In this document: positions 43,698 through 54,969 of the stretch, in pieces | How the letters are laid out: each line of letters starts with the position of its first letter | How positions within the stretch are numbered: position 1 is the stretch's first letter | Program-made: the position numbers and the translations under genes | DNA from: Pseudopithomyces maydicus | Lineage: Eukaryota > Ascomycota > Dothideomycetes > Pleosporales > Didymosphaeriaceae | Direction: 5' to 3' | Length of the DNA: 64,000 nucleotides | Assembly (NCBI GenBank): GCA_026873275.1 | Contig: JANTUC010000015.1 | Location: forward strand, 868,001-932,000 | The notes under the pieces: generated by a model | What the model was told of the DNA's origin: nothing | Database searches by the model: none | The model's input: the letters and a program-made list of their open reading frames with translations, nothing else

Positions 43698-44909
43698 ATG
43701 TCAGGCAGCATTATACCTGTTGACTTGTTGACGGCGGCGACGAACCCTGGGTACTTCACGAATCTAGTGACAACGAATCTATCTGACCCTACCACAATTG
43801 CGCTGCTCTCATATAACGACACTTTTCGACTCGATGTACTGGGAGAAAATGCAACAGCCAAAAGACTATGGAACTTGGATTGGCAGGCATTTCACGAGGT
43901 AAGCATATGGTCACCATGAGCCTACCGTACTATACCCTCGCGAAACAATACATTTTCTGGAACAATGGATGCATGCTTTACCGACAGCTAATCCGACTAG
44001 ATGGGCTCCTACAACCGCGAGACAAATAGTGTTTATGTCACCAGCAATTACCAGAGCCTTGACGACCCAATCAATGTTACTATAATTGACCTGGGCAATG
44101 ACTACGCCATTTCTTCAACACGCTATTCAGATGTAAACGAACCTAACGGAGGAACAAACTGGTATCCTCCGAATTCAACCCAAGGCAATGGAACCACACC
44201 CCCTCGTCTGTTGTTCTGCGACGAAGGCGACTTCGAACACTACTCGGGTCTCGTCAGCGTCGACCCAGTGACCAACAAATCTGAAGTCATCCTGAATAAC
44301 TTCCTCGGCCGCAACTTCAGCTCGGTGAATGATGTCAGGCAGCATCCTCTCACGGGCGACCTTTGGTTTACAGATGTCCCGTACGGGTTCTGGCAGAAAT
44401 TCCGACCAGAACCGCAGATCCCATCCCAAGTATACCGCTTTACACCCTCGACTGGTGCGATAGAGGTCGTTGCAGACGGCTTCGTTGCTGCAAATGGCCT
44501 TGAATTCTCCCCTGACTTGAAGACGCTGTATGTCACCGATACGGGTGCGCAGCAAGTAGCGTATGGGCTCAACAGGACACGCCCGGCAACCATTTACGCC
44601 TATGACATCGTTGGCCAGCGAAGACTGGACAACCGGAGGACATTTGCTTTTGTTGACAATGGGTATGCGGATGGCATTCATACCGATACCGACGGAAACG
44701 TATGGGCGGGATGTGGTGATGGTCTGCACGTATGGAACCCAGATGGAACCCTCATCGGCAAGGTCTGGAATGGGCTGGAATCGAACAATTTTGCGTTCAT
44801 CCCGGGCGGTGTGCTGGTTTTTACCAACGCACAATTGTGGCTTGTGGAAGGCATCAAGGCGGTTGGGAGGGAGATTTGCAGGGACTTTGGTGTTTGCGAT
44901 GAGTCTTGA
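43698..44909 (+). CDS. SMP-30/gluconolactonase-like lactonohydrolase
   Basis: Exons 43698-43898 and 44001-44909 give 369 residues; an in-frame ATG at 43602 would add 32. The beta-propeller signature is clear: YNRETNSVYVTSNY, FSSVNDVRQHPLTGDLWFTD, YGFWQKFRPEPQIPSQVYRF, ANGLEFSPDLKTLYVTDTG and DGIHTDTDGNVWAGCGDGLHVWNPDG. These carry the Asn/Asp residues that bind the metal in the family. Fungal members hydrolyse lactones (aldonate lactones, in some cases zearalenone-like or other lactones); the substrate is unknown here. Many NxS/T sequons hint at secretion, but neither start gives a good signal peptide, so the true first exon may be missed. Confidence 0.82.
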
Positions 44910-45676
44910 ATTCGCCTTGGAAACGAGAAGGTGGAATAGGGCTCGATTAACAAGGGGCCAGCTTGAGTTCTCTTCAATTCGTTCGTACACCTGTGTCGAG
45001 GTCTGTCTTCATCGGAAAATTCAAAGATCTACAAACAAAGACTCTAGATTCACATTGCGCTAGCTTTCAATGCGCCTGCGGTGTCACTGTTGGTGCACAC
45101 ACCTCACCGCCATTTGCTTCGTTGCGCAAGCATGTAGCAGTTAGTCAGTCACAAATCGCTAGCTTTGCAAAGTAGTGTATGTCGATGCGACTCTAAGAGA
45201 AAGAACTTGACAGACTTCTTAGGCAGTCTCAGCAACTGATGGGTTTTGGAGGCCCTACACTTTTTTTGGTTGTGCTGAACCATTGATCGTTGCCCCAACG
45301 TTGATGCTTATCAGTTACATCCGAGTGCTGCCTTATCTCCGTAGTGCAACAACGAACCGCGGGTCTAGAGTCAAAATTCCACGCTTCGCCATCGTCGGGC
45401 TTCTCACAACATTCTGTGTCCCAATCAACTCATACCCAAATCCAAAACCGAACATGACAGTTTTCCTTCATTCCTACTCTTCCGGCATTAGTATCAGGGA
45501 CATACGGAACTAACACCACGTTGACCTTCGCTTTGATTGCCATACTGCACGTACCCATTTGTTGGCACGTTTGAAACTATCCGCTCGAATCAAGGGACAA
45601 ACATCATCCCTTGCCACCACCTCCTCACTTAAATATAGACACGATACACTTAGACCGTACACTTAGACATCAATAA
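44910..45676. other. Intergenic region
   Basis: No gene seen. A TATA-like TTAAATATAG stands about 45 bases before the SET gene ATG. Confidence 0.4.
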
Positions 45677-46776
45677 ATGGAGGGGCAGGATCCCACCGAG
45701 AACATTCCCCTCCTGTCGGAGCACCTACCTCAAACCTTTTCGAAGTTCGCCACACACCACACTCAGGCCGCGCTGTCTTCGCTACACAATTCATCCCCGC
45801 CGACACCCTCGTTTTCCTCGGCGACGATCTCACGCTCGACGTTGTGCTCCGGGAATACCGCCGTGAGGTCTGCGGGGAGTGTTTTGGATATGACCGCGGC
45901 AGAGATTTGGGTGTGCGAGACGCCAGCGTGGGCTTCGCTTATTGCTCGGAAGATTGCAAGCTGAAGTGGAGGGAAAGAGTCGGCGAGCTCGGTGTTGAAA
46001 CCTGGACGTCAATCGAGAAACTGGTCAAGGGCCGCTCTAAAGAGGATGCTGATATGGTTGACGTGGGCCTGCCGCGACCGAAGACAAAGGAAATCAAGAT
46101 TTCATGGGAAGGCGTGGCTGATCAGGCGGCCTTGATACGCATTGCGAGGCAAGCAGACGGCGATTCGCATCGTGAAGACGGATCCGAGGGGAACGTGAAG
46201 CCCACCAAGCAGCATCGCAAGGCTGTCCAGAAAGCGCTGATGCAGGCGATATCGCCGGATGTCATGACATTCTGTGTCAGTGGCCTGTTGTGGAAATACA
46301 ATAATCCGCAGCACTGGGACCGCCTTGTCGCGCTCGCAGTAGACAACACTCCTTACCACAGTTACGACGACCTGCGCGCTTTCACACGAACCTACCTCCA
46401 CATGCTCGCCGTCTGCCCTCTGCCATTGCTCCCGCACATCACCCCAGAGAATCTCATGATGCTTTCTACTCGCGACTCGCACAATTCTTTCGGCATTCGC
46501 TCATTAGAGGACGATGGGTCCGAGTTCTTCGGCTACGGTTGCTGGCCTTCGGCATCTTATTTCAATCACTCATGCGGACCCAGCATCGAAAAGGAGAGGA
46601 TTGGTCGAGTGTGGCATTTCCGAGCAGGAAGGGATATTGAAGAAGGTGATGAGTTGTGCATTACATACCTGAGTGGAGAAGAGAGAAGACTATCCAGGGG
46701 CAAGAGGATGAAGACTCTGAAGACGAACTGGGGTTTTGAATGCAACTGCGAGCGGTGTGAGGAGATTGTGATTTAG
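45677..46776 (+). CDS. SET-domain protein, SET6-like, with a 5' frame break
   Basis: From about 45720 one frame runs to the stop at 46774-46776. It opens NLFEVRHTPHSGRAVFATQF, the usual start of a SET domain, then a MYND-like knuckle (CGECFGYDRG and YCSEDCK), the catalytic NHSC in ASYFNHSCGPS, GDELCITY, and a post-SET CNCERC. This frame has no ATG. The only sensible ATG (45677, MEGQDPTE) is in another frame, offset by exactly one base, and a GGGG run follows it at 45682-45685. No GT-AG intron of workable size can bridge the two. With one more base the protein would be about 366 residues. Family members are protein lysine methyltransferases of the SMYD/Set5-Set6 group; substrates are unknown. 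Confidence 0.75.
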
Positions 46777-47287
46777 AGCATTTAAGCCTTGATGAAGAAA
46801 TTGGCCTCTAAACAAGTGTCCGATATTCTGCTTCATGGTGATGCAAGCAAAAAACTTGTTTTCCCTTCAACATAACACTACATATATACCGCCCTCCTGT
46901 CAATCTTTGATTGCATGAATGAATTGATACAATTTGGGTTCAAGGATAGACATCAACCAATCGCGCACAGCATACCATAATAGGAAAAACGTCAAAATTC
47001 CAAAGTGAGATTGTGATTCGGAGCGACCGGCCTAGTAACAAAGCCACAGAGAGGCGTCAGCTTGCTAAGCCACTTCGCGACCAGTGCTTACTTATGAATC
47101 AACCCCAAAGCCACGATGTGATGCTCGTAGAAGCCTCCCTTTCCATTCCCATTACAGGGATAAAGGAGAAGCGATCAGTGCCTTCTACAACAACATCTTA
47201 CCCACCCTCGGAGCTTGGCATCCGTGCAATAGTTCGAGTTGGTCAGAGTTGTACGACTTGTATGTAGCGCTGGTGCACAGGTACACT
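46777..47287. other. Intergenic region, promoter of the Zn2Cys6 gene
   Basis: No coding signal. Confidence 0.4.
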
Positions 47288-49571
47288 ATGGTATACAGAG
47301 GACGACCCAGTACTGGCTGTAAAACCTGTCGGCAGAGAAAAATCAAGGTATGTGGCGCACAACCTTACCTTGCATTGCGAGAAACGCTATTTCGTATACT
47401 TTACAGCGTTGAGACGAGAACGCGCTACTACGAGCAGCCTTTTGGTGTACATGTATGACCGGATACGGTCACCAGTGCGAGGCGCCCATAGAGTGTAGTG
47501 GGCCTATGAGACCCATACTCAGGCCCGCACATTACATTATCTTGGCAACGCATTACATTTGACTAACTACTTCTAGTGTGATGAGAGACCTGGGGGTGTG
47601 CAAAATGCGCCGACAAAGGCTACGAATGTCCCGGTTACGAACGTGCCATTGACCGCATTTTTCAAGATGAATCTGCTGCTGTCGAGCGCAAGGCCCAGAA
47701 GGCCAAGGCCAAAGCAATCATTGCTCGAGACGAGCGAGAGCAGGCCGAAAGGGCTCAACGAGCTATCGAGCGAATCAAAAGTGCGATAGGCGTTCCCTTG
47801 CTCTGCCCTTTGATCGATCGAGGTATCACTTTTTTCATGATGCATTACGCCGCGGGGATGGATCAGCCACCTATCTCGTCTGCAGCATACAACCAACATC
47901 TCAGTACCTTTGGCTTCCCTCCAATTGTAGCAACAGGTGCGTGATACTCTGGAACCAAGCCGATATGTTTGTGGTATACACCGAGTACCCATTCACTGTT
48001 TTCCTCTCAATGAAACTGACTATCATCGCGCGTTTAGTCATGACCGCTCTCGGGCTAGCAGGTACGGCCAACATCTTCATGGATAGGCAATTGAAGCGAG
48101 AAGCTACTACCTGGTACCTTAACGCCCTGAAAATGACAAACAAAGCACTCACCAAACCTTCTGAGGCAAAGGCAGATAGCGTCCTACTGGCTACTATGCT
48201 ATTGAGTGTTTTTGAAGCAACTCACAATGAGAAATCATTCATCGGATGGATGGAGCACGTATCAGGCTCTGCATCCTTGATCCGAATGCGTGGTCTTCCA
48301 CAGTTCCAGACTCCGGCTGGCCGGAGGATGTACATGCAAACCGTAGGCTTGGTTGCGATTCAATGTAATTATTTTTCCTGCTACGAAACAAAAATATTCA
48401 GCTGACTCTGCAATTAGGTATGGGCAAAGGTGTCCCACTTCCAAAGTTCGTCCACGATATGAATAAGGAAATACAAAAGTGGGAAGACAGAGATGACCCG
48501 GGGAACCGCTTTTTCCACATTCACATTGACGCTATAGACTTCCGTGCACATATCCTCAATCATCAATTAACAGATCTCGTCACGATAGTAGAGCGAGGTC
48601 TGGAGCTCGACGACCGGGCGAAACGAATATTCGAAGCTGCAGAGCGGGATTGGCGATATGAGGTAGTACCATGCGATGAAGGAACACCGGGTATTTTCGG
48701 CCAGGAATACCATGTCTACCCTCATCTAGCTGCAGCGCAAACATGGAACTGGATCCGCTATATCCGGATATACCTTCATGACATTCTTCGCAATAGCCTT
48801 ATTGCTGGTTTTAGCGCCGTGCCACCAGTGTTTGTGGGAAAGGAATACATGCAGCTGCTCACCGATTCCACGGAGACGCTGTACAAGATGCAAGCAGACG
48901 TATTCGCTAGCATGCCACAGTATCTACACGACACACCGCACGTTCCGCCCAGCTGGAATGACAAACGAACATACACATGGGCACCTACATCTACAAGTGA
49001 GGAGCTCAACGCACTCAAGCCTGGTGATCCACCTGCTCCATCGTCGCATCGAACCTCCCAAGAACCCAGTAAATGGAGCATACCGACACTAGCGGCGCCT
49101 TCAAATAAGAAATCCGGGCCCAAGCTCTTCACGTCGAACTTCCTTCAGAGCGAAATCAACACAATTCCCAAATTCACCGCCGGCGCAACACCGACGGAAA
49201 CACTACCTATCATGCGTGTGAGCGGCGGATATTCTACTCTCTGGGCCCTCTTCATCGCCGGCACGACGCCTATCGCTTCTCCCGAATCACAAGCTTTTGT
49301 TCTACGAACGCTAGAAAGGGTGTCGGCGGAGTTTGGAATCAATCAGGCCAAGGTGTTTGCTAGCGCGCTACGCACGAAGATCGAATTGGAGAAAAGAGGT
49401 ATATCGGCAATAGCGGATGAAGAGATGCTCAGGAGGTGGGACGCCGGTTGGTTCATGAATTTGGGCGAGAAGCAACGGTTCACCATCAGAAATGCGGCGT
49501 TAAGAGGCGGGGAGGGAGGGATTGTGCCCATTTATATGCCTAGGGTTGGTTCGCATGTAGAGTTTGAGTGA
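47288..49571 (+). CDS. Zn(II)2Cys6 transcription factor with a frame break inside the zinc cluster
   Basis: Exons 47288-47347, 47577-47936, 48038-48364 and 48418-49571. Exon 1 encodes the first half of the binuclear cluster (GCKTCRQRKIK) and exon 2 starts CDERPG. The rest of the cluster (CAKCADKGYECPGYE) is in a different frame, one base off, at a run of five G (47592-47596). All later exons are consistent with that second frame to the stop, giving about 633 residues if one G were missing. Downstream are a basic Lys/Arg/Ala helix and a fungal-factor-like helical region (TWYLNALKMTNKAL, LLSVFEATHNE, SASLIRMRG). As it stands, the protein would stop soon after the first Cys triad. The regulated pathway is unknown; its neighbour is the convergent exo-polygalacturonase gene. 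Confidence 0.8.
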
Positions 49572-49740
49572 TTTGCTTGGTTGGATTGCCCAAGAGGGAA
49601 TGTACAGTTTGCGATGGATTCCTGGACCATCGTGGTCGCTGATATGGTTTAATGACATAGAGTATAATGCACGATCAGACTGGGCAGTAAACTGGTCTTG
49701 TTGATTTGTTCACGATAGAATTTATCTCTTCATACTATCT

Positions 49741-51411
49741 TTAAACCGCCTTTCGGCAGTTGACTTGGTCTTCGATGCCCCCGATGTTCGCGCATGCGTA
49801 CGTGTCTGTACCACTTGGGCTCTTGACGGTCACATTCTGGATGTTGATATCGCTGCACACAGTCGGGCTCGAGCAAACCAGATAGCCAACCAGAGGGTCA
49901 TACTTCTTGCTCGTGGTGCCATGGAAGTTCTTGATTGAGATATCCGAAATGGTGAGATTGCTCGGGAACTGTGATGGGTCAGTTTGACTACATCCGAAGA
50001 AAGAGAACAAGACCTACCTGATTGCATAGTGTGAGGTTCTTCTGACCATAGCACTGGGTGATTTCGATCGCGTAATCGACGTTCGAGAGAACCATGCCAT
50101 CGTAGGTGATGTTTGAGACAGCTCCAGAGCCACCACCTCCCTGTAGATCTTCGGACAGGGCAGAGGAAATGCCAGGCCACACCTTGATGCGCGCGCCATC
50201 TGAAGCATTCGACATGCTCACGTTATAGGTCTAAAATTGTCAGCTGGGCCCCAAAGAAATAATATGAAACGCCCCCCAGGGTCGTCTCAGTCAGAAACTT
50301 ACGTAGATGTTCTTGACAATGTCGACCTCGCCAACATACTGGCCCAAGCTACCAACACTGATACCGTGGCTACCATTGCAGATGAGGTTTTGCACAACGA
50401 TATTGGTACTGTTGGGCTTGAATGACACACAGTCGTCACCGTTATCGATGCGTGAGTTCTGGATGACAATGTTGTCTGAACGATAGGTGTCCCAACTGTT
50501 CGGATTAGCATTGGGGACGACTGATCTTCTGTGTCTGGAACGTACCCATCTGTATTCTTCGCAGGGTTCTTACTGCTGCTGTAACCAGAAATAGTGATGT
50601 CGGAGAACATGACGTTGCTTGAGTTCGCCACAAGATTGTACCACTGTGGCGAATACCTGAGATTCAGGTCTTCGATGCGACCGCTCTTCAAACCGATCGT
50701 TCCGAAAAGAATCGGGCGCAAGATAAGGTTGTTCTTTGCGTACAAGTCATACCAGACTTGACCGTTACCATCAAAGGTACCGCCTCCAAAGACGTTGACA
50801 TCTTCACCTCCAAGCTGGAAGAAAGTCGTGGCATTTTGGAACGTCTGTTTGAATGCGTTTGCTTGCCAATAGTCGGTATCGTTAGTGAACTTGATCGTTC
50901 CCTGCACATCTGATCTCGAATGAGCACAATACATTCGTCATACATGGTATAGTTAACATACCTAGATCGATGTGCTTGAGGAAGGTAAGATCCAAGGCAG
51001 TGCCGATAGTGTAAGTTTTCCCTTTGGAGAAAACAACGTGGCCGCCATTGTTGCAATCGTTGATGGCGCTTAAGACGTTCTTCGAATCATCTTTGCCATT
51101 GCCATTGTTCTTGACTGTACACGTCTTCTTGCGCGTGGGCGATACGGGGACTAAAATGGGGTTAAAACAAGCCAAGAAAAGTGGGGATGTACTTGTCCAT
51201 ATCTTCATCTCGCCAAAAAGCTTCTTTTGGAAAGATATTCTTCTGTTGTACCTGGAAGTTACATACATGGCTTTCCCGGGTGGAACGGCTTGACAGGATG
51301 GTTCGGCCTCTTGGATGCTCCTCGAGAAACAAGAGCATCATTTTCGACAGGAGAAGACCAGACTGTGGAAGCTGGCAGCAGAGCTGCAGCGATGATTGAT
51401 GAAACACGCAT
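49741..51411 (-). CDS. Secreted exo-polygalacturonase, GH28
   Basis: Six exons (51411-51267, 51150-50962, 50909-50546, 50495-50303, 50230-50018, 49968-49741) give 443 residues. The signal peptide (MRVSSIIAAALLPASTVWSS) leads into a pectin-lyase-like beta-helix. GH28 catalytic motifs are in place: N230-T-D-G with D232, G252-D253-D254, G-S-H276-G and R311-I-K313. The protein length and the LDVQGTIKFTNDTDYW segment match fungal exo-PGs (pgaX type), which release galacturonate from pectin chain ends. The acceptor chosen for exon 3 (GATCAG) is the one that restores this segment. A TATA-like TATATTTAAA lies about 90 bases upstream. CreA-like SYGGRG words upstream suggest glucose repression. Confidence 0.95.
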
Positions 51412-54400
51412 GGTCTAATCTTTCAAGGAATGCCGAGTGAACACTGCTAACCTTCGAGCGAAGCAAGCAAGCGATCAAGCACTTTGATAGAAGCCCTGGC
51501 TTTAAATATATTTTGTAGTGATATAATGCCAGGGGCAAATATGGAGACCCCAGAGGTTCGTGCGGAGATTCCTCGCTGGTTTATCCGTCCGTGGTACCCA
51601 TACGCCACACGTGGCTAGCATAGCACTAGGGTAAAAGGGGTCGTTGCCGCGCTTCTCCTCCTTTGATCGGACATTTCTTGCGGAGGATTGGTGGATGAAC
51701 TTTTAGCCCGAAAGCGTTGCTCCTGGTCAATGACCACCCGATAACACGGTCCCTCGGCACCGCGGAAATGGATCGGTGCATGGCAGACACGCTGCTCATT
51801 GCAAAGGCGTAGCCTGCAACTTGTAAACCTTACCAGATTTACTGCATCGCGAACAAAAAGAACAAACTGGGAATTGGTCCTTGACAGTCGACATCCTGAC
51901 CAAAAGAGGCTGGCTGTGCGGCTGTGGCGTGCCTTGTAGGGTGGGGTGGATGTCGCGCATGATGTGGGGGCACTAAAAGGCATCAAATGGAGACGGGCGG
52001 TAGACGGCAGACGCAACCGGTCGTGGATGTGGCGCACGGTTACGCGATATTTACAGAATGGCTAGGCGAACAAGCAGTGATCAAGACGCGTGTACTGTAC
52101 AGCAGAGGTCGGAGGGCACGAGGTCTTTGAGGGACCTGAGCTGTGTGGGGCCACCACAATCCGTACTCGCCCCCAGCAAGCTCACAAACGTAGCCGAATC
52201 TAAAAGATACTGCCTACACCGCTGTGGGAGCGCGCATATCTAGCGGTTTTAATTTGTATGCGCTGCCATGGTCTTGGGATCGGCCATGCCTTGATGATCC
52301 ACAAGCGTGTGGGGACTATACGATCTAACGACTTGCACAAGTTAAGAAATATCAACACATTCACTGACCCTGGCAGAAGGTAATGTTGGTCAACAGTAAG
52401 CACGGACTTCCTTAGCTTAGATGCAGTGCTCAGGAGGGTGGAAAAAGCAACAGTTTATCGCTGCCAACAGTCTAGAGTGCAACTGATGCATCAACCTGAT
52501 CGCATCTTATCGGTATTCAAGAGCGCATTATTTCTTACCGGCCTCCCGACGCTGGACTACCTGACTACCGAGAGCACGTATCGGCGACGGCCCGTAAAAT
52601 GTCTACTTGCAGTTTTCTGGGATTGGTGTGACCTGTCACATCTGTCAGTGGCACAACGGATGTGCAGTGTTGTTCCGCGAAGCTGTGGCGCCCAGGGGAA
52701 GAGCAGCCTATGCAGGGCAAGGTCTGCCTTGTGCGGTGCACTCGAACCCCCAATGTCGATAAATTACTTCGGATATGACGTCTACTGCATTAGATTTGCT
52801 ACCTGGCTGTTGTCGCTGTAATCTAGCTAGGTCGACGATAATACCAATGAAATCGCTCATCGTGACTGAGGCCTGCATACCAGATAGCTGGAAAAGAAAG
52901 CTGTCAACAGCCGAAGCTAAAAAAGATCTTACAGACGCTTCGGATGTGGAGAAAAGCAAAAGTAGGTGACCTTCCGTTTTACAGCAAAGCATGTTGGACG
53001 GTATCTATGCGAGTATGCGTGTAATAAGCCTTAGAGATCCCACAATGTGTTACAGAAATTACCCGGGGCCGAAGAATGCGCCTCTACTGGACCTCGGATA
53101 GAGGCCCGAATCCCTCCCGATGCCTTACTGCAGCTATGGAGACAAGACCCATTGGAACGTGGGTACACCCCCTACACATAACCGCCCAATAAGATGCATT
53201 TTTCACAGACACAGTCGAAATCTTTCTTGTATTGTCTGCCTTTGTGATATGATGTGCGAGATGTGGTGAAGATGTACAGTCTCTGATTTGGGTAGAATCT
53301 TTCAGATAAAACGATATAAGATGCCAGATGCTTAGAGACATTCTGACTTGAGAGATCATTTGTTCGTTGTTTCAGGCTACTCAAGCCTTGGAATACAATG
53401 GCCGCTACTTCCCGATTCGGTGGGTGCTCATCACCAAGCGGTGTAACCGGATTTCCGGCAACCTTCAGTCTCGATACGGTACGGACATGCAGTCCTTTCT
53501 AATCTTCGGGCCACCCGCATGATGGCGCACACCTCGCTACTCGTGGTAGTAGCCAAAGGTGTCACAAATGAGAGATTGGGCTTAGCAGTCACTAGTATCC
53601 TTCGTTTCTTTACCGATTAATATTTTTTAGCACCAATCTCAGACCTCCAGATTTTGTCTAGAGCGACAAGAAAGTTGTGAGGTAATTTTATCATATGTTC
53701 GCTGAATGTGTTGTCAATATAGCCGAAATTATATTTAGACATCTTCATGGTGGCGTATCTCTCAACGTTAAACGTGCAACTGACGTGCAGCTATTGTACC
53801 ACATTTGACGAAGCCCCGAGGGGTAGCCTTAGTGATGAGAAGGCGAACGAATCTCCTCTCAAAATACTCTACGAGGGCGTGGTGGTGAGTCTTATTGATC
53901 ACAACCGAGAATAGATTATTTTTTCAAATCAATGTTTATCGAATGCAAAAAGGTCTGCGAAGTAGATCAACAAACACTGGCTTCTAGTAAACGAGTCATT
54001 CATGGGGGCATTATGATAGTAACATCATTAAACAGTAGCCTGATAGCCTTATCATTGGACACAGCAAGGCTGAATATACTCTCACCAGGCATTAGCTCTA
54101 ACCATTCCCCTTTCATGTGACAATTGATAGCATTGTAGAAACTAAATATGCAAATGCCTTTTCAGAATACATCCATTTAATAGTACTTGGTTAAGTCCAC
54201 CGAGCGGGCAGTGAACACTGTCGAGCCATCTTCCCGGAATACGAATATGTAAAGATCTCTTAATCATCAGCCTGTAACCAATGAATCTTGTACTGTATAT
54301 ACAATTCTACTTTTGCTATTAACTCTGTCGGGGAGCACAGAGCCATGGATGAGGTGACAATGGGCAATGTAGAATTCCTATCTATTCGCCGTTGCATCGA

Positions 54401-54969
54401 ATGTAGGAACCTCTGTGCTTTCACAAAACGAACCAGTGCAACGGCATGCAGCAGATGAAAAAAATCGGTAAATAAAATCAGGGATAGACCAACAGCTGTT
54501 TGACCAATCGTTTCAAGCCAAATAAAAAATAGTTATTTAACACGTACACTACGGGCGTCTCGCGTGAAAGGAACACAGCGACATGGGGCTACCATGCATT
54601 ACTTACAGTGGTAATAATACTATTGTATCAATAGTCACCAGATAGTGATCATATGAAAATGCTGAGAATATGGCAATCATTTCGTCTATCAACGATGTAG
54701 ATAGGGTGACAGAAGTCATTGTGGGGAGACGTCGTGACTGTACACCAAGTATCCCACCAAGCATCAGCATACGATACAACTTGTGCGCATGTAGAGTGAG
54801 TCTTGTGTGGTATTCCATCAGTATGGGTGAAGTACAGCAAGAATAAAAGCACTGAGACATTCTACTGTTATGCAAATTTAAAGAAGCAGATGTTACCACA
54901 CCGAGATGCGATGAGATGGAGTAGGCGATCAGAAATACTGATTGATCGACCATATGAGTAGGGAAACGA
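51412..54969. other. Longest gene-poor region (3.6 kb)
   Basis: It holds the exo-PG promoter at its left end and the forkhead gene's 3' flank at its right end. From about 53 kb it is AT-rich. Small open frames (such as 52708-52992 minus and 53932-54120 plus) lack support. I recognise no transposon protein; old repeat debris is possible. Confidence 0.4.
51548..51553 (-). promoter_or_regulatory. CreA-like site upstream of the exo-PG gene
   Basis: CCCCAG on the plus strand reads CTGGGG on the gene strand, fitting SYGGRG. Further matches (GTGGGG) lie at 51941-51946 and 51964-51969. Such short words are common by chance. Confidence 0.3.

Noticed and set aside
37566..46776. A secondary-metabolite cluster around HMG-CoA reductase
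   Set aside because: No synthase, cyclase, P450 or transporter genes lie nearby; HMGR looks like the housekeeping copy.
52708..52992. 95-codon minus-strand open frame in the 3.6 kb spacer
   Set aside because: No domain and no supporting exon context; low-confidence shadow or debris.
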